Of a stretch of DNA of 64,000 nt, positions 32,267 through 40,514 are shown piece by piece. This DNA is from Syntrophopropionicum propionicicum_A (GTDB lineage: Bacteria > Bacillota > Desulfotomaculia > Desulfotomaculales > Pelotomaculaceae): assembly GCF_048984525.1 (NCBI RefSeq), contig NZ_JBMGJC010000005.1:186001-250000 (forward strand), given 5' to 3'. The notes under the pieces were generated by a model. It did no database searches, was not told the DNA's origin, and worked only from the letters and a program-made list of their open reading frames with translations. The number at the start of each line of letters is the position of its first letter. Positions within the stretch are counted from its first letter, which is position 1. The translations under genes and the position numbers were made by a program.

Positions 32267-32865
32267 GAAACTTTCCTGCCGTTCAGTTTCAGCCGCCCGT
32301 CCGCTATCAACCCGATTGCTTCAGGGTAAATTTTATGCTCCTGCTCCAGGATGCGGTCAGCCAGGGTATCCGCCGTGTCGTCGTCGTAAACCGGGACCAC
32401 GGCCTGGATAATAATTGGCCCGGTATCCATCCCTTCATCGACAAAATGGACTGTGCAGCCGCTGAATTTAACCCCGTATTCCCAGGCCTGCTGCTGGCCG
32501 TGCAGCCCCGGAAAGGACGGCAGAAGAGCTGGGTGGATATTTATTACCCTGTTTGGGAAAGCATCGAGGATTACCCTGCCGACAATCCTCATATAGCCCG
32601 CCAGGCAGACCAGATGTACGCCATGTTCATGCAGCAGTTTGAGTACCGCCTTTTCGTATTCATCCTTTGAGCCAAAATCCCGCGGGTTCAGGTGCAGCGC
32701 CGGTATACCTGCCTTTCGCGCTCTTTCCAGGGCGAAAGCGTCCTTGTTGTCGCTGAATACTACGGCAACCTCCGCTTTGATTTTTCCTGCAGCGGCGGCG
32801 TCCATGATGGACTGGAGGTTTGAACCCCGCCCGGAAGCCATAACGCCCAGACGTAATTTGCCCAT
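32248..32865 (-). CDS. purN: Phosphoribosylglycinamide formyltransferase
   Basis: The 205-residue enzyme transfers a formyl group from 10-formyl-THF to GAR. VMASGRGSNLQSIMDA binds phosphate; the catalytic Asn-His pair is in NIHPALLPSFPG, and the catalytic Asp in GMDTGPII. The stop codon and last five residues (LRREK) lie within a heptamer repeat array, so the native C-terminus has probably been replaced or extended by the repeat. GGGGAGGGG precedes the ATG. Confidence 0.96.
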   Translation of the reverse strand: MGKLRLGVMASGRGSNLQSIMDAAAAGKIKAEVAVVFSDNKDAFALERARKAGIPALHLNPRDFGSKDEYEKAVLKLLHEHGVHLVCLAGYMRIVGRVILDAFPNRVINIHPALLPSFPGLHGQQQAWEYGVKFSGCTVHFVDEGMDTGPIIIQAVVPVYDDDTADTLADRILEQEHKIYPEAIGLIADGRLKLNGRKVSLRREK

Positions 32866-32902
32866 TTTATCCCCTCCCCATAATGAGTCATGGAGTACTT
32901 CC

Positions 32903-33946
32903 TTATATGTAGCTTACTTCTTTCCCGCCTTCGATTACTTCGCCGATCAGGCAGCTTTTTTCGCCTCTCGCCGACAGGTCCGCCATCACCGCTCCAGCCT
33001 GCCCGGCGTCAACTATAGCCACCAGGCCGATGCCCATGTTAAAGGTGCGCAGCATTTCCTGCTCTTCCACTCCGCCCTCTTCTCTGATCAAATCAAACAC
33101 CGGAGGCACGTCCCATGTGCCCAGCTTTATTGCAACACCGGCGCCGTCGGGCAGTACCCTTACAACGTTCTCGGTCAAACCGCCCCCGGTAATATGGGCC
33201 ATACCCTTGATATTGAACTTTTCGAGCAGGGGCAGCACAGCTTTAACGTAAATCCTGGTGGGTTCGAGCATTTCCTCCCCCACCGTACGGCCCAGTTTTT
33301 CTATGTACGAGTCCGCTTTATAACCTGCGGCCTCCAACAAGACCTTGCGCGCCAGGGAGTAACCGTTGCTGTGCAGCCCGGACGAGGGCAGGCCGATCAG
33401 TGTATCGCCAGGTGCTATTTCCCTGCCGTCAACGATCCTGCCGCGCTCAACCACACCTACCGCGAACCCGGCCAGGTCATATTCCTCCGGTCCGTAAAAC
33501 CCCGGCATCTCCGCGGTTTCTCCGCCGATCAGCGAACACCCCGCCTGGCGGCAGCCCGCGGCGACACCGCTGACGATGGCGGCCACCTTTTCCGGCTCCA
33601 GCTTGCCCACCGCCAGGTAGTCAAGGAAAAAAAGAGGTTCCGCTCCCTGTACCAGGATATCGTTCACACACATGGCCACCGCGTCAATACCGATAGTGTC
33701 ATGGCGGTCCATGATCATGGCGACCCGGAGCTTGGTGCCTACTCCGTCCGTGCCGGCAACCAGGACAGGCTCCCGGTATTTGCCTGCGTTAAGGGCAAAA
33801 AAACCGCCGAAGCTTCCTATTTCGGCCAGGACTTCCGGCCGGAAAGTGCTCCGCACGGCGCCGCGCATAAGGTGTACGGCTTTATTTCCCGCGTCTATGT
33901 CGACTCCTGCGTCGGCATAAGTTAATCCCTTCTTGTTCCCGGTCAT
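32903..33946 (-). CDS. purM: AIR synthetase (phosphoribosylformylglycinamidine cyclo-ligase)
   Basis: The 347-residue ATP-dependent enzyme closes the imidazole ring to give AIR. The start MTGNKKGLTYADAGVDIDAGN is the family N-terminus. VLVAGTDGVGTKLRVA, DCGG-type loop replaced by normal MCVNDILVQGAEPLFFLDY, and GGETAEMPGFY are characteristic. The ATG at 33946 has GGAGG 7 bases upstream. It lies between purF and purN in the operon. Confidence 0.96.
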   Translation of the reverse strand: MTGNKKGLTYADAGVDIDAGNKAVHLMRGAVRSTFRPEVLAEIGSFGGFFALNAGKYREPVLVAGTDGVGTKLRVAMIMDRHDTIGIDAVAMCVNDILVQGAEPLFFLDYLAVGKLEPEKVAAIVSGVAAGCRQAGCSLIGGETAEMPGFYGPEEYDLAGFAVGVVERGRIVDGREIAPGDTLIGLPSSGLHSNGYSLARKVLLEAAGYKADSYIEKLGRTVGEEMLEPTRIYVKAVLPLLEKFNIKGMAHITGGGLTENVVRVLPDGAGVAIKLGTWDVPPVFDLIREEGGVEEQEMLRTFNMGIGLVAIVDAGQAGAVMADLSARGEKSCLIGEVIEGGKEVSYI

Positions 33947-34135
33947 TCGCAAACCTCCATATTCTGTCATATATCACTGCAAGGCTGGACTTATCAGGTC
34001 ATTCGTCAAATTTTTCTAGATCCCTGCAGCGTTGCAGGGTCAGCTTTAGCCGGCCTTTCAAATTGGGGCGCATTCTCGCTTTCAGGTGAGTCCCCCATTC
34101 CACAAACTGGCTGAAGCCCAACCTGCAATCTTTCA

Positions 34136-34176
34136 TCTCACATCCCAGGCCTCACTTATCAAGTCTCATTACTCAA
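34136..34176 (-). repeat. Degenerate heptamer array abutting the purF stop codon
   Basis: On the minus strand the purF end GAG TAA is followed by TGAGACT TGATAAG TGAGGCC TGGGATG TGAGATG, five decayed 7-base units. The remaining gap to purM (33947-34135) holds GCTTTAGCCGGCC and GTGAGTCCCCCATTCC fragments of the other repeat families and no gene. Confidence 0.6.
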
Positions 34177-35587
34177 GGGCGTACTTACCGTTAACAACAT
34201 CATCAGGTACCCCAACCGGGTAATCCCCGCTGAAACAGGCGGTGCAAAAGTTGCCCTGCTGGTCTCCGAAAACATCCAGCAGCCCTTGCAAACTCAAATA
34301 ATGCAGGCCGTCAGCGCCGATATATTTCCTGATTTCTTCCAGGTTTTTACTGGCGGCGATCAGCTCGCCCCTGTTGGAAGTATCTATGCCGTAGTAACAG
34401 GACTTGATTATAGGCGGGGAGCTCAGGCAGAAGTGCACTTCTTTCGCCCCGCACTCCCGGACCATGTTCACAATTTTACCGCTGGTGGTGCCGCGCACGA
34501 TGGAGTCGTCGACAACAACCACCTTTTTACCCTCCAGTACATCCCGCACCGGATTTAGTTTCAACTTGACGCCGAGGTCCCTTGAACTTTGTACGGGCTG
34601 GATAAACGTGCGCCCTATATACCTGTTTTTCATCAGGCCTTCTTCATATGCCATGCCTGATTCCAGCGCAAAACCCCAGGCGGCTGTTTTGCCGGAATCG
34701 GGGACCGGGATCACGATGTCGGCGTCGACCGGGTATTCTCTGGCGAGCTGGCGGCCCATTTCCCGGCGGACCTTGTTGACGTTGAAACCGTCCATGCTGG
34801 TATCCGGCCGGGCCAGGTAGATGTACTCAAAAATGCAGTGGGCCTTCCTGCTCCCCTGGAGCACTTTCCTGGAGGTCAGCCCTTTCTTGTCTATCACTAT
34901 AATTTCTCCCGGTTCCACATCTCTTATAAACTCAGCCCCGACCGTGTCCAGCGCGCAGGACTCGGAGGCCAGCACATACGCGTCACCCTTGCGGCCCAGG
35001 CACAGCGGTCGGAAACCATAGGGGTCCCTGACGCCGATCAGGCTTTTTTCAGTAAGGATAACCAGGGAATAGGCTCCCCTGATATCGATCATGGTTTTGA
35101 TGATGGAATCCACCAGGCTGCCCTGGCTGTAACGGGCAATGAGGTTTACAATTACTTCGCTGTCCGTGGAGGACTGGAAAACTGAGCCGTTTAAAAAAAG
35201 CTGGGAGCGCAGTTCGTTGACATTGGTCAGGTTGCCGTTGTGGGCCAGGCCGATCATGCCCCGGGAACAGCGAAAAACCAGGGGCTGGGCGTTGACCAGG
35301 TTACTGGTCCCCGTGGTGGAGTACCTTACGTGTCCCACGCCGATATACCCCTGGAAGCTGTCGAGGTTTTCATGGCTGAAGACTTCAGAGGCCAACCCCA
35401 TCCCCTTATGCAGTTGGATCCTGCTGCCGTCTGCCACGGCGATTCCGGCGCTTTCCTGGCCCCGGTGCTGCAGGGCGTACAGTCCGTAATAGGTCAGCCG
35501 GGCCACATCGAGGCCCGGGCTGTAAATGCCGAAGACACCACACTCGTCACGGGGCTTGTCGCACTCAACTATACAATTTTTAAACAT
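34169..35587 (-). CDS. purF: Amidophosphoribosyltransferase
   Basis: The 472-residue enzyme catalyses the first committed purine step, PRPP plus glutamine to phosphoribosylamine. Cys16 (RDECGVFGIYS) would become the N-terminal nucleophile after removal of a propeptide. The PRPP loop is VVVDDSIVRGTTSG. Four Cys residues (in AHCIFEY, KSCYYGID and NFCTACFSGD) match the 4Fe-4S ligands of the Bacillus-type enzyme, which makes it oxygen-labile and suits an anaerobe. GAGGAG precedes the ATG. In many Firmicutes purSQL stands just upstream, but here purC does. Confidence 0.96.
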   Translation of the reverse strand: MFKNCIVECDKPRDECGVFGIYSPGLDVARLTYYGLYALQHRGQESAGIAVADGSRIQLHKGMGLASEVFSHENLDSFQGYIGVGHVRYSTTGTSNLVNAQPLVFRCSRGMIGLAHNGNLTNVNELRSQLFLNGSVFQSSTDSEVIVNLIARYSQGSLVDSIIKTMIDIRGAYSLVILTEKSLIGVRDPYGFRPLCLGRKGDAYVLASESCALDTVGAEFIRDVEPGEIIVIDKKGLTSRKVLQGSRKAHCIFEYIYLARPDTSMDGFNVNKVRREMGRQLAREYPVDADIVIPVPDSGKTAAWGFALESGMAYEEGLMKNRYIGRTFIQPVQSSRDLGVKLKLNPVRDVLEGKKVVVVDDSIVRGTTSGKIVNMVRECGAKEVHFCLSSPPIIKSCYYGIDTSNRGELIAASKNLEEIRKYIGADGLHYLSLQGLLDVFGDQQGNFCTACFSGDYPVGVPDDVVNGKYALE

Positions 35588-35626
35588 ACCAGTGCTCCTC
35601 GCGTTTTTATTAGTTACCCTGATAAG

Positions 35627-36343
35627 CTAAAAGTTTTTTCCTGTCAGCCTCCTGTAAACCTCTTCATATGCTTCTTCCACATTGCCCAGGTCGCGGCGGA
35701 AGCGGTCCTTGTCCAGTTTCTCGTGAGTTTTCTTATCCCAGAACCGGCATGTGTCCGGGGAGATCTCGTCCCCCAGCAGGACCTCGCCCTCGTGGACGCC
35801 GAATTCCAGCTTAAAGTCCACCAGGTCAATATTTTTGTCAGATAAGTGCTCCAGCAGGATCTTGTTTACTTTTAAGGCTATATCCGTGATTTTGCGCATC
35901 TGCTCCGGTGACGCCAGGTCCAGCGCCCTGATGTGGTAATCGTTGATCATGGGGTCGCCGAGGTCGTCGTCCTTGTAGTAAAACTCCAGGACCGGCAGGG
36001 GAAGGGCTTTCCCCTCGGGCAGGCCCAGCCGCTTGGCCAGGCTGCCGGCGGCGATGTTCCTTACTACTACCTCGACCTTGATTATTTCCAAGGATTTAAC
36101 CAGCATTTCCCTGTCGCTGACCTGTTCCACAAAGTGGGTGGGGATGCCTTTTCCCTCCAGGAGGCGGAAAAAGACGGTAGATATCAGGTTGTTCAGCACA
36201 CCCTTGTTTTGGATGGTCCCTTTTTTGGCGCCGTTAAAGGCAGTGGCGTCATCCTTGTAATCTACCAGGTAGACACCGGGGCTGCTGGTCCGGAATATTC
36301 GCTTGGCCTTTCCTTCATATAACTGTTCGAGTCTTTTAGTCAC
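35627..36343 (-). CDS. purC: SAICAR synthetase
   Basis: The 238-residue enzyme joins aspartate to CAIR with ATP. YEGKAKRIF at the N-terminus, the substrate segment VVRNIAAGSLAKRLG, and DFKLEFG near residue 175-205 are typical. The start is GTG with GGAGGAG 5 bases upstream. It lies 16 bases behind purB and 39 bases before purF. Confidence 0.96.
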   Translation of the reverse strand: MTKRLEQLYEGKAKRIFRTSSPGVYLVDYKDDATAFNGAKKGTIQNKGVLNNLISTVFFRLLEGKGIPTHFVEQVSDREMLVKSLEIIKVEVVVRNIAAGSLAKRLGLPEGKALPLPVLEFYYKDDDLGDPMINDYHIRALDLASPEQMRKITDIALKVNKILLEHLSDKNIDLVDFKLEFGVHEGEVLLGDEISPDTCRFWDKKTHEKLDKDRFRRDLGNVEEAYEEVYRRLTGKNF

Positions 36344-36359
36344 TTCTTCTCCTCCATTC

Positions 36360-37655
36360 CTACAAACCGAATCTCTTATATATTTCGTCCACGTTCTTCA
36401 GGTGGTAGCTATAATCGAACAACTCATTTATCTCTTTTTGATCAAGCTGGGCGGTCAGCTCGCCGTCCGCCAGGAGCAGGTCGCGGAAGTTTTTCCCCGT
36501 CCGCCACGCTTCCATCGCGTTGCGCTGCACCAGCTCATAAGCCCGCTCCCGGGAGATCCCCTTTTCTTCAACCAGGGCCAGAAGGACCCTCTGAGAAAAG
36601 ATCAGCCCATGGGTGCGTTCTACATTCCGCATCATGTTATCGGGATAAACCAAAAGGTCGGCGATGGTGCCGGTAAATTTGGCCAGCATATAATCGAGGA
36701 TGATAGTGCTGTCGGGCACGATCACCCGCTCCACCGATGAGTGGGAAATATCCCGCTCGTTCCAGAGAGGGACGTTTTCCATGGCCGCCAGGGCGTTGCC
36801 CCGCAGCAGGCGGGCCATGCCGGAAATTCGCTCCCCGATGATCGGGTTTCGTTTATGGGGCATGGCCGAGGACCCTTTCTGGCCTTTTTTGAAATGCTCC
36901 TCCACTTCCAGGATATCGGTGCGCTGGAGGCTGCGCAGCTCGGTCGCGAACTTGTCCAGCGAACTGCCGATCACTGCTATGGTGGTAAGGTACTCCGCAT
37001 GGCGGTCCCTCTGGAGGACCTGGGTCGATACGTTGGCGGGCTTCAGCCCGAGCCTGGAGCAGACGTGCGCTTCCACCCGCGGGTCGATGTTAGCGTAGGT
37101 GCCGACAGCGCCTGAAATCTTACCAACGCTAATCGTTTCCACCGCCTGTTCCATCCTCCTGATATTGCGCCCGGTTTCGTCCACCCAGAGCAGCATCTTC
37201 AGGCCGAAAGTGATGGGCTCGGCATGGATGCCGTGGGTGCGCCCGATCATGATGGTCCGGCGGTGCTCCGCCGCTTTTTCCAGCAGCGCTTCCTTAAGCT
37301 TTTTTAGCCTGCCTAAAATATGCCCGCCCGCCTCTTTCATCAGGGCGGCCAGGGCTGTGTCCAGAACGTCGGAAGAGGTCAGGCCCAGGTGAATGTACTT
37401 GGCCGCGTCTCCCACGTATTCACCGACATTGGTTGTAAACGCTATTACATCGTGGTTGGTTACAGCTTCAATTTCAGCAATCCGCTGCACATTAAAGTTA
37501 GCCTTCTCCTTGATCTCGGCCAGGGCTTCCGGGGGTACTTTGCCCAGGCCGGCCATGGCCTCACAGGCAAAAATCTCGACGTCCAGCCATTTCCGATACT
37601 TATTCTCCTCCGACCAAATTTGCTTCATTTCAGGCAGTGTATAGCGGTCAATCAT
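36360..37655 (-). CDS. purB: Adenylosuccinate lyase
   Basis: The 431-residue fumarase-superfamily enzyme releases fumarate from SAICAR and adenylosuccinate. The family signature is intact: GSSAMPHKRNPI with the catalytic flexible-loop Ser. HTHGIHAEP-type sequence (RTHGIHAEPITFGLK) carries the catalytic His. GGGAGG lies 7 bases before the ATG. A palindromic repeat separates it from purE. Confidence 0.96.
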   Translation of the reverse strand: MIDRYTLPEMKQIWSEENKYRKWLDVEIFACEAMAGLGKVPPEALAEIKEKANFNVQRIAEIEAVTNHDVIAFTTNVGEYVGDAAKYIHLGLTSSDVLDTALAALMKEAGGHILGRLKKLKEALLEKAAEHRRTIMIGRTHGIHAEPITFGLKMLLWVDETGRNIRRMEQAVETISVGKISGAVGTYANIDPRVEAHVCSRLGLKPANVSTQVLQRDRHAEYLTTIAVIGSSLDKFATELRSLQRTDILEVEEHFKKGQKGSSAMPHKRNPIIGERISGMARLLRGNALAAMENVPLWNERDISHSSVERVIVPDSTIILDYMLAKFTGTIADLLVYPDNMMRNVERTHGLIFSQRVLLALVEEKGISRERAYELVQRNAMEAWRTGKNFRDLLLADGELTAQLDQKEINELFDYSYHLKNVDEIYKRFGL

Positions 37656-37689
37656 TTAATTGCCTCCCGATATTCATTCTAAAATATTT

Positions 37690-37826
37690 TACATGATTTG
37701 AAGGATTTTAAAGGTTTACAAGATTCCTTTGGCTTTTCGTAACAAACAGATAAAATTCAATGCTATTCTAAATTGAATCAATAATCCTGTTAATCTTGTT
37801 TTAATCATGTTAATCCTGTGAAAATT
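37690..37826. repeat. Dispersed intra-operon palindromic element, copy C
   Basis: Left arm ACATGATTTGAAGGATTTTAA with AGGTTTACAAGATT (37690-37726), right arm TAATCCTGTTAATCTTG ... TTAATCATGTTAATCCTGTG (37782-37820), ending about 8 bases before the purE stop codon. Shortest of the three copies, with about 55 bases between the arms. Confidence 0.75.
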
Positions 37827-37827
37827 T

Positions 37828-38355
37828 TTACCTGTCTTTCGGGCGCGCCAGGTAGCCCCCTATGCCCAGCTCGGCGAGAAGAGCGTCCTTTTCGCTCACC
37901 TGCCTGGCCAGTTTATCTTTATAGGCGGCAACCGCTGCCCTGACAGCAGGGTTGCCCGAACCGATGATCTGGGCCGCCAGGATACCGGCGTTTTTAGCGC
38001 CGTTGACAGCCACGGTCGCCACGGGCACGCCGGAAGGCATCTGCACTATGGCGTACAGGGCGTCTACGCCTTTTAAGGCGCCTGATTCTATAGGTACTCC
38101 TATCACCGGCAGGGGCGTATAGGCGGCAATGACACCGGGCAGGTGCGCGGCCCCGCCGGCGCCGGCGATAATGACAGCCAGCCCGCGCTGCACGGCGCTC
38201 CGGGCGTAATCCGCCGTTTTGTCGGGCGCCCGGTGGGCGGAGGATATTACTACCTCGCTGGGGATACCCAGCTCTTCCAGAATACGGGCAGCCTCCTGCA
38301 TGACCGGCAGGTCGGAATCACTGCCCATTACAATGCCAACCAGTGGTATCGCCAT
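37828..38355 (-). CDS. purE: N5-carboxyaminoimidazole ribonucleotide mutase
   Basis: The 175-residue enzyme forms CAIR. GIVMGSDSDLPVM, ISSAHRAPDKT and AGAGGAAHLPG are the conserved loops. The sequence resembles class I PurE, which normally needs PurK, but purK is not in the window, so either PurK is elsewhere or this enzyme uses AIR and CO2. AAGGAAG precedes the ATG. It is the first gene of the operon and is preceded by a ykkC-family riboswitch with its own terminator. Confidence 0.95.
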   Translation of the reverse strand: MAIPLVGIVMGSDSDLPVMQEAARILEELGIPSEVVISSAHRAPDKTADYARSAVQRGLAVIIAGAGGAAHLPGVIAAYTPLPVIGVPIESGALKGVDALYAIVQMPSGVPVATVAVNGAKNAGILAAQIIGSGNPAVRAAVAAYKDKLARQVSEKDALLAELGIGGYLARPKDR

Positions 38356-38418
38356 AATATTATCTTCCTTTTAATTGTTATTTTGATTATTATAGACTCT
38401 AAACCCAAAATAATACCG

Positions 38419-38479
38419 CCAAAAACATGAAGCCCGGGCGTATAGGATTCGTTTATGAGCGAAACCTACCCGCCTGGGC
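38419..38479 (-). terminator. Riboswitch-controlled terminator before purE
   Basis: On the minus strand the arm 38479-38460 (begins GCCCAGGCGGGTAGG) pairs with 38451-38432 (ends ACGCCCGGGC) over about 17 of 20 positions, loop CTCATAAA, then TTCATGTTTTTGG. The 5' arm includes the GCCC that belongs to the 3' side of the ykkC aptamer, so aptamer folding and terminator formation exclude each other. Confidence 0.75.
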
Positions 38480-38652
38480 TTTTATCCCTTACCGGTGTAG
38501 CACCCTGTCTAGAGGTTTGATTTTGCGAGGCCCAACAATTCGGGAGTTCTAAAACTTTCTCGAACCTCGAATCAACCTTCTATTTCGAGAATGCCTGTGC
38601 CGCTTGGACCGATCCGCCATTGGGCGTGGAACCCTAGGCACACTTTCTCTCC
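38470..38652 (-). promoter_or_regulatory. ykkC-family riboswitch (probably PRPP-sensing) of the purine operon
   Basis: On the minus strand the leader contains the ykkC hallmarks in order: GAAAGTGTGCCTAGGGTTCC (38646-38627), GGTCCAAGCGGCAC (about 38611-38598), then after an extended variable region ACACCGGTAAGGGATAAAAGC (about 38500-38479). ykkC subtypes sense guanidine, ppGpp or PRPP; the PRPP subtype is found before purine genes and turns them on. The gene behind it is purE, which supports PRPP. No guanine aptamer is visible directly upstream, although tandem guanine-PRPP leaders are known. Subtype assignment is inference. Confidence 0.8.
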
Positions 38653-38668
38653 CTGTTTGCAGATGTGG

Positions 38669-38699
38669 ATAGCACAAACACAAGAATTGCCCGTGTCAA
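38669..38699 (-). promoter_or_regulatory. Candidate promoter of the purE operon
   Basis: A perfect -35 TTGACA (38699-38694) lies within an inverted repeat GCCCGT...ACGGGC (38708-38688). A weak -10, TGCTAT (38674-38669), follows at 19 bases. Transcription would begin just before the riboswitch. The dyad over the -35 could be an operator. The rest of 38709-38928 is AT-rich and holds nothing I recognise. Confidence 0.4.
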
Positions 38700-38928
38700 G
38701 TGAACGGGCTAAAGTAATTACCTAAAGTTATATTAACAAATATTAAGAAATACTGTCAATATAAAAGTGTTTATAAACAAATTTGATATTTGAATATAGC
38801 TTTTTATCAGTGGGATACTAGTTTTAATCTGCATATTCTCTTCTAACATCAAATTTTCACATTATCGCGATTGCTTAACACTCAGATGGCTAGTGGAGAA
38901 AATCATCAGCGAGCAGGGTGACACAAGC

Positions 38929-38961
38929 AAAAGGAGACAAAATGAACGTCCTCTTGTCTCC
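38929..38961 (-). terminator. Terminator of hpt-guaA
   Basis: The arms GGAGACAA (38933-38940 complement) and TTGTCTCC form an 8-bp stem. On the minus strand the hairpin is followed by TTTTGC. It starts 8 bases behind the guaA stop codon and separates guaA from the purE leader. Confidence 0.75.
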
Positions 38962-38968
38962 CTATATC

Positions 38969-40510
38969 TTACTCCCACTCTATCGTCGCCGGGGGCTTGG
39001 AGGTGATATCGTAGACCACCCGGTTGATCTCCTTGATTTCACTGACGATGCGCGATGAGATCGATTCCAGCACTTCGTAAGGCAGGCGCACCCAGTCCGC
39101 GGTCATGGCGTCAACGCTGTTTACCGCCCGGATTACCACGGTATGCGCGTAAGTGCGCTCGTCTCCCATCACGCCGACGGTCTTCATGTCCGGCAGCACC
39201 GCGAAGGACTGCCAGATCTGCCGGTAGAGGCCTGCTTTGCGGATCTCCTGCTCTACAATAGCGTCCGCGGCCTGAATTATAGCCACTTTTATTGGAGTAA
39301 TCCTGCCGAGTATGCGTACCGCCATGCCGGGACCGGGGAACGGCTGGCGCCATACGACCTCCTCAGGCAGGCCCATCTCCTCGCCCAGCACCCGCACTTC
39401 GTCTTTAAACAGCCACCGCAGCGGCTCCACCAGCTCAAAGCGCATGTCCTCCGGCAGGCAGCCGACATTGTGGTGGCTCTTGATCACGGCGGCAGTGGAC
39501 GTGCCGCTTTCCACCACGTCAGGGTAAAGCGTTCCCTGCACCAGGAAGTCAACGTCCCCCAGTTTGGCGGCTTCGTCTTCAAAAACCCTGATGAACTCTT
39601 CTCCTATGATTTTCCTCTTCTGCTCGGGGTCGGTCACACCTGCCAGTTTAAAAAGAAACCGCTCGCGGGCATCCACAAAAATAAGGTTGATCTTAAATTT
39701 TTCCCTGAATGTTCTTTGTACCTGATTAGCCTCGTCTTTGCGCAGCAGGCCGTGGTCCACAAAAACGCATGTTAGCTGGTCCCCCACTGCTTTTTGCACC
39801 ATAACCGCGGCAACGGAAGAATCAACTCCGCCGCTCAGAGCGCACAGGACTTTCCTGTCCCCCACCTGCTCCCGTATCTCAGCAATGGTTTTCTCAAGAA
39901 AAGATCCCATGTTCCACAGTCCGCGGCAGCCGCAGATATCGTAAAGAAAAGCTTTCAATATATCTTGTCCTTTTGGCGTGTGCACGACCTCAGGGTGAAA
40001 CTGCACGGCATAAAGATTTTTCCCAGTTTGGGCCATGGCCGCGACCGGCGCCTTAACCGTGCGCGCTGTAACGGTAAAGCCGGGAGGCGGTGATTCAACC
40101 AGGTCCCCGTGGCTCATCCAGCATTGTTCGACAGGCCCCAGGCAGGAAAGAAGATCTCTGCTTTCCAGGACAGTTAACTCAGTCTTCCCGTATTCCCTGT
40201 GGTTGGCCCGTGAAACCTGCCCGCCCAACTGCTGCGCCATCAGCTGCATGCCGTAACAGATACCCAGCACGGGAACCCCCATTTCATAAAATGCGGGGTC
40301 GCACACCGGGGCATTGTCCTGGTAAACGCTGGAAGGGCCGCCTGAAAAAACAACCCCTTTGGGGTTCCTCTTCTTTATTTCTTCAACGGGAGTCGAAAAT
40401 GGCAGCATTTCGCAGAATACCTTCAATTCACGGATGCGGCGGGCGATCAGGTGGCTGTATTGGCCCCCAAAATCAAGTACTATAACCAGCTCCTGCTCTG
40501 GCAGTTGCAT
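38969..40510 (-). CDS. guaA: GMP synthase (glutamine-hydrolysing)
   Basis: The 513-residue enzyme aminates XMP to GMP. The N-terminal glutaminase has the nucleophile Cys in GICYGMQLM and the His-Glu pair in VQFHPEVVHT. The ATP-pyrophosphatase domain has LSGGVDSSVAAVM. The C-terminal dimerisation domain ends ITSKPPATIEWE, the conserved XMP-binding tail. ATG start, 4 bases behind the hpt stop, so the two genes form one unit. Confidence 0.97.
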   Translation of the reverse strand: MQLPEQELVIVLDFGGQYSHLIARRIRELKVFCEMLPFSTPVEEIKKRNPKGVVFSGGPSSVYQDNAPVCDPAFYEMGVPVLGICYGMQLMAQQLGGQVSRANHREYGKTELTVLESRDLLSCLGPVEQCWMSHGDLVESPPPGFTVTARTVKAPVAAMAQTGKNLYAVQFHPEVVHTPKGQDILKAFLYDICGCRGLWNMGSFLEKTIAEIREQVGDRKVLCALSGGVDSSVAAVMVQKAVGDQLTCVFVDHGLLRKDEANQVQRTFREKFKINLIFVDARERFLFKLAGVTDPEQKRKIIGEEFIRVFEDEAAKLGDVDFLVQGTLYPDVVESGTSTAAVIKSHHNVGCLPEDMRFELVEPLRWLFKDEVRVLGEEMGLPEEVVWRQPFPGPGMAVRILGRITPIKVAIIQAADAIVEQEIRKAGLYRQIWQSFAVLPDMKTVGVMGDERTYAHTVVIRAVNSVDAMTADWVRLPYEVLESISSRIVSEIKEINRVVYDITSKPPATIEWE

Positions 40511-40514
40511 ACCT

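Noticed and set aside
38660..38760. Possible guanine aptamer upstream of the ykkC element, as in tandem purine riboswitches
   Set aside because: The core segments of the guanine aptamer are not present in this stretch.
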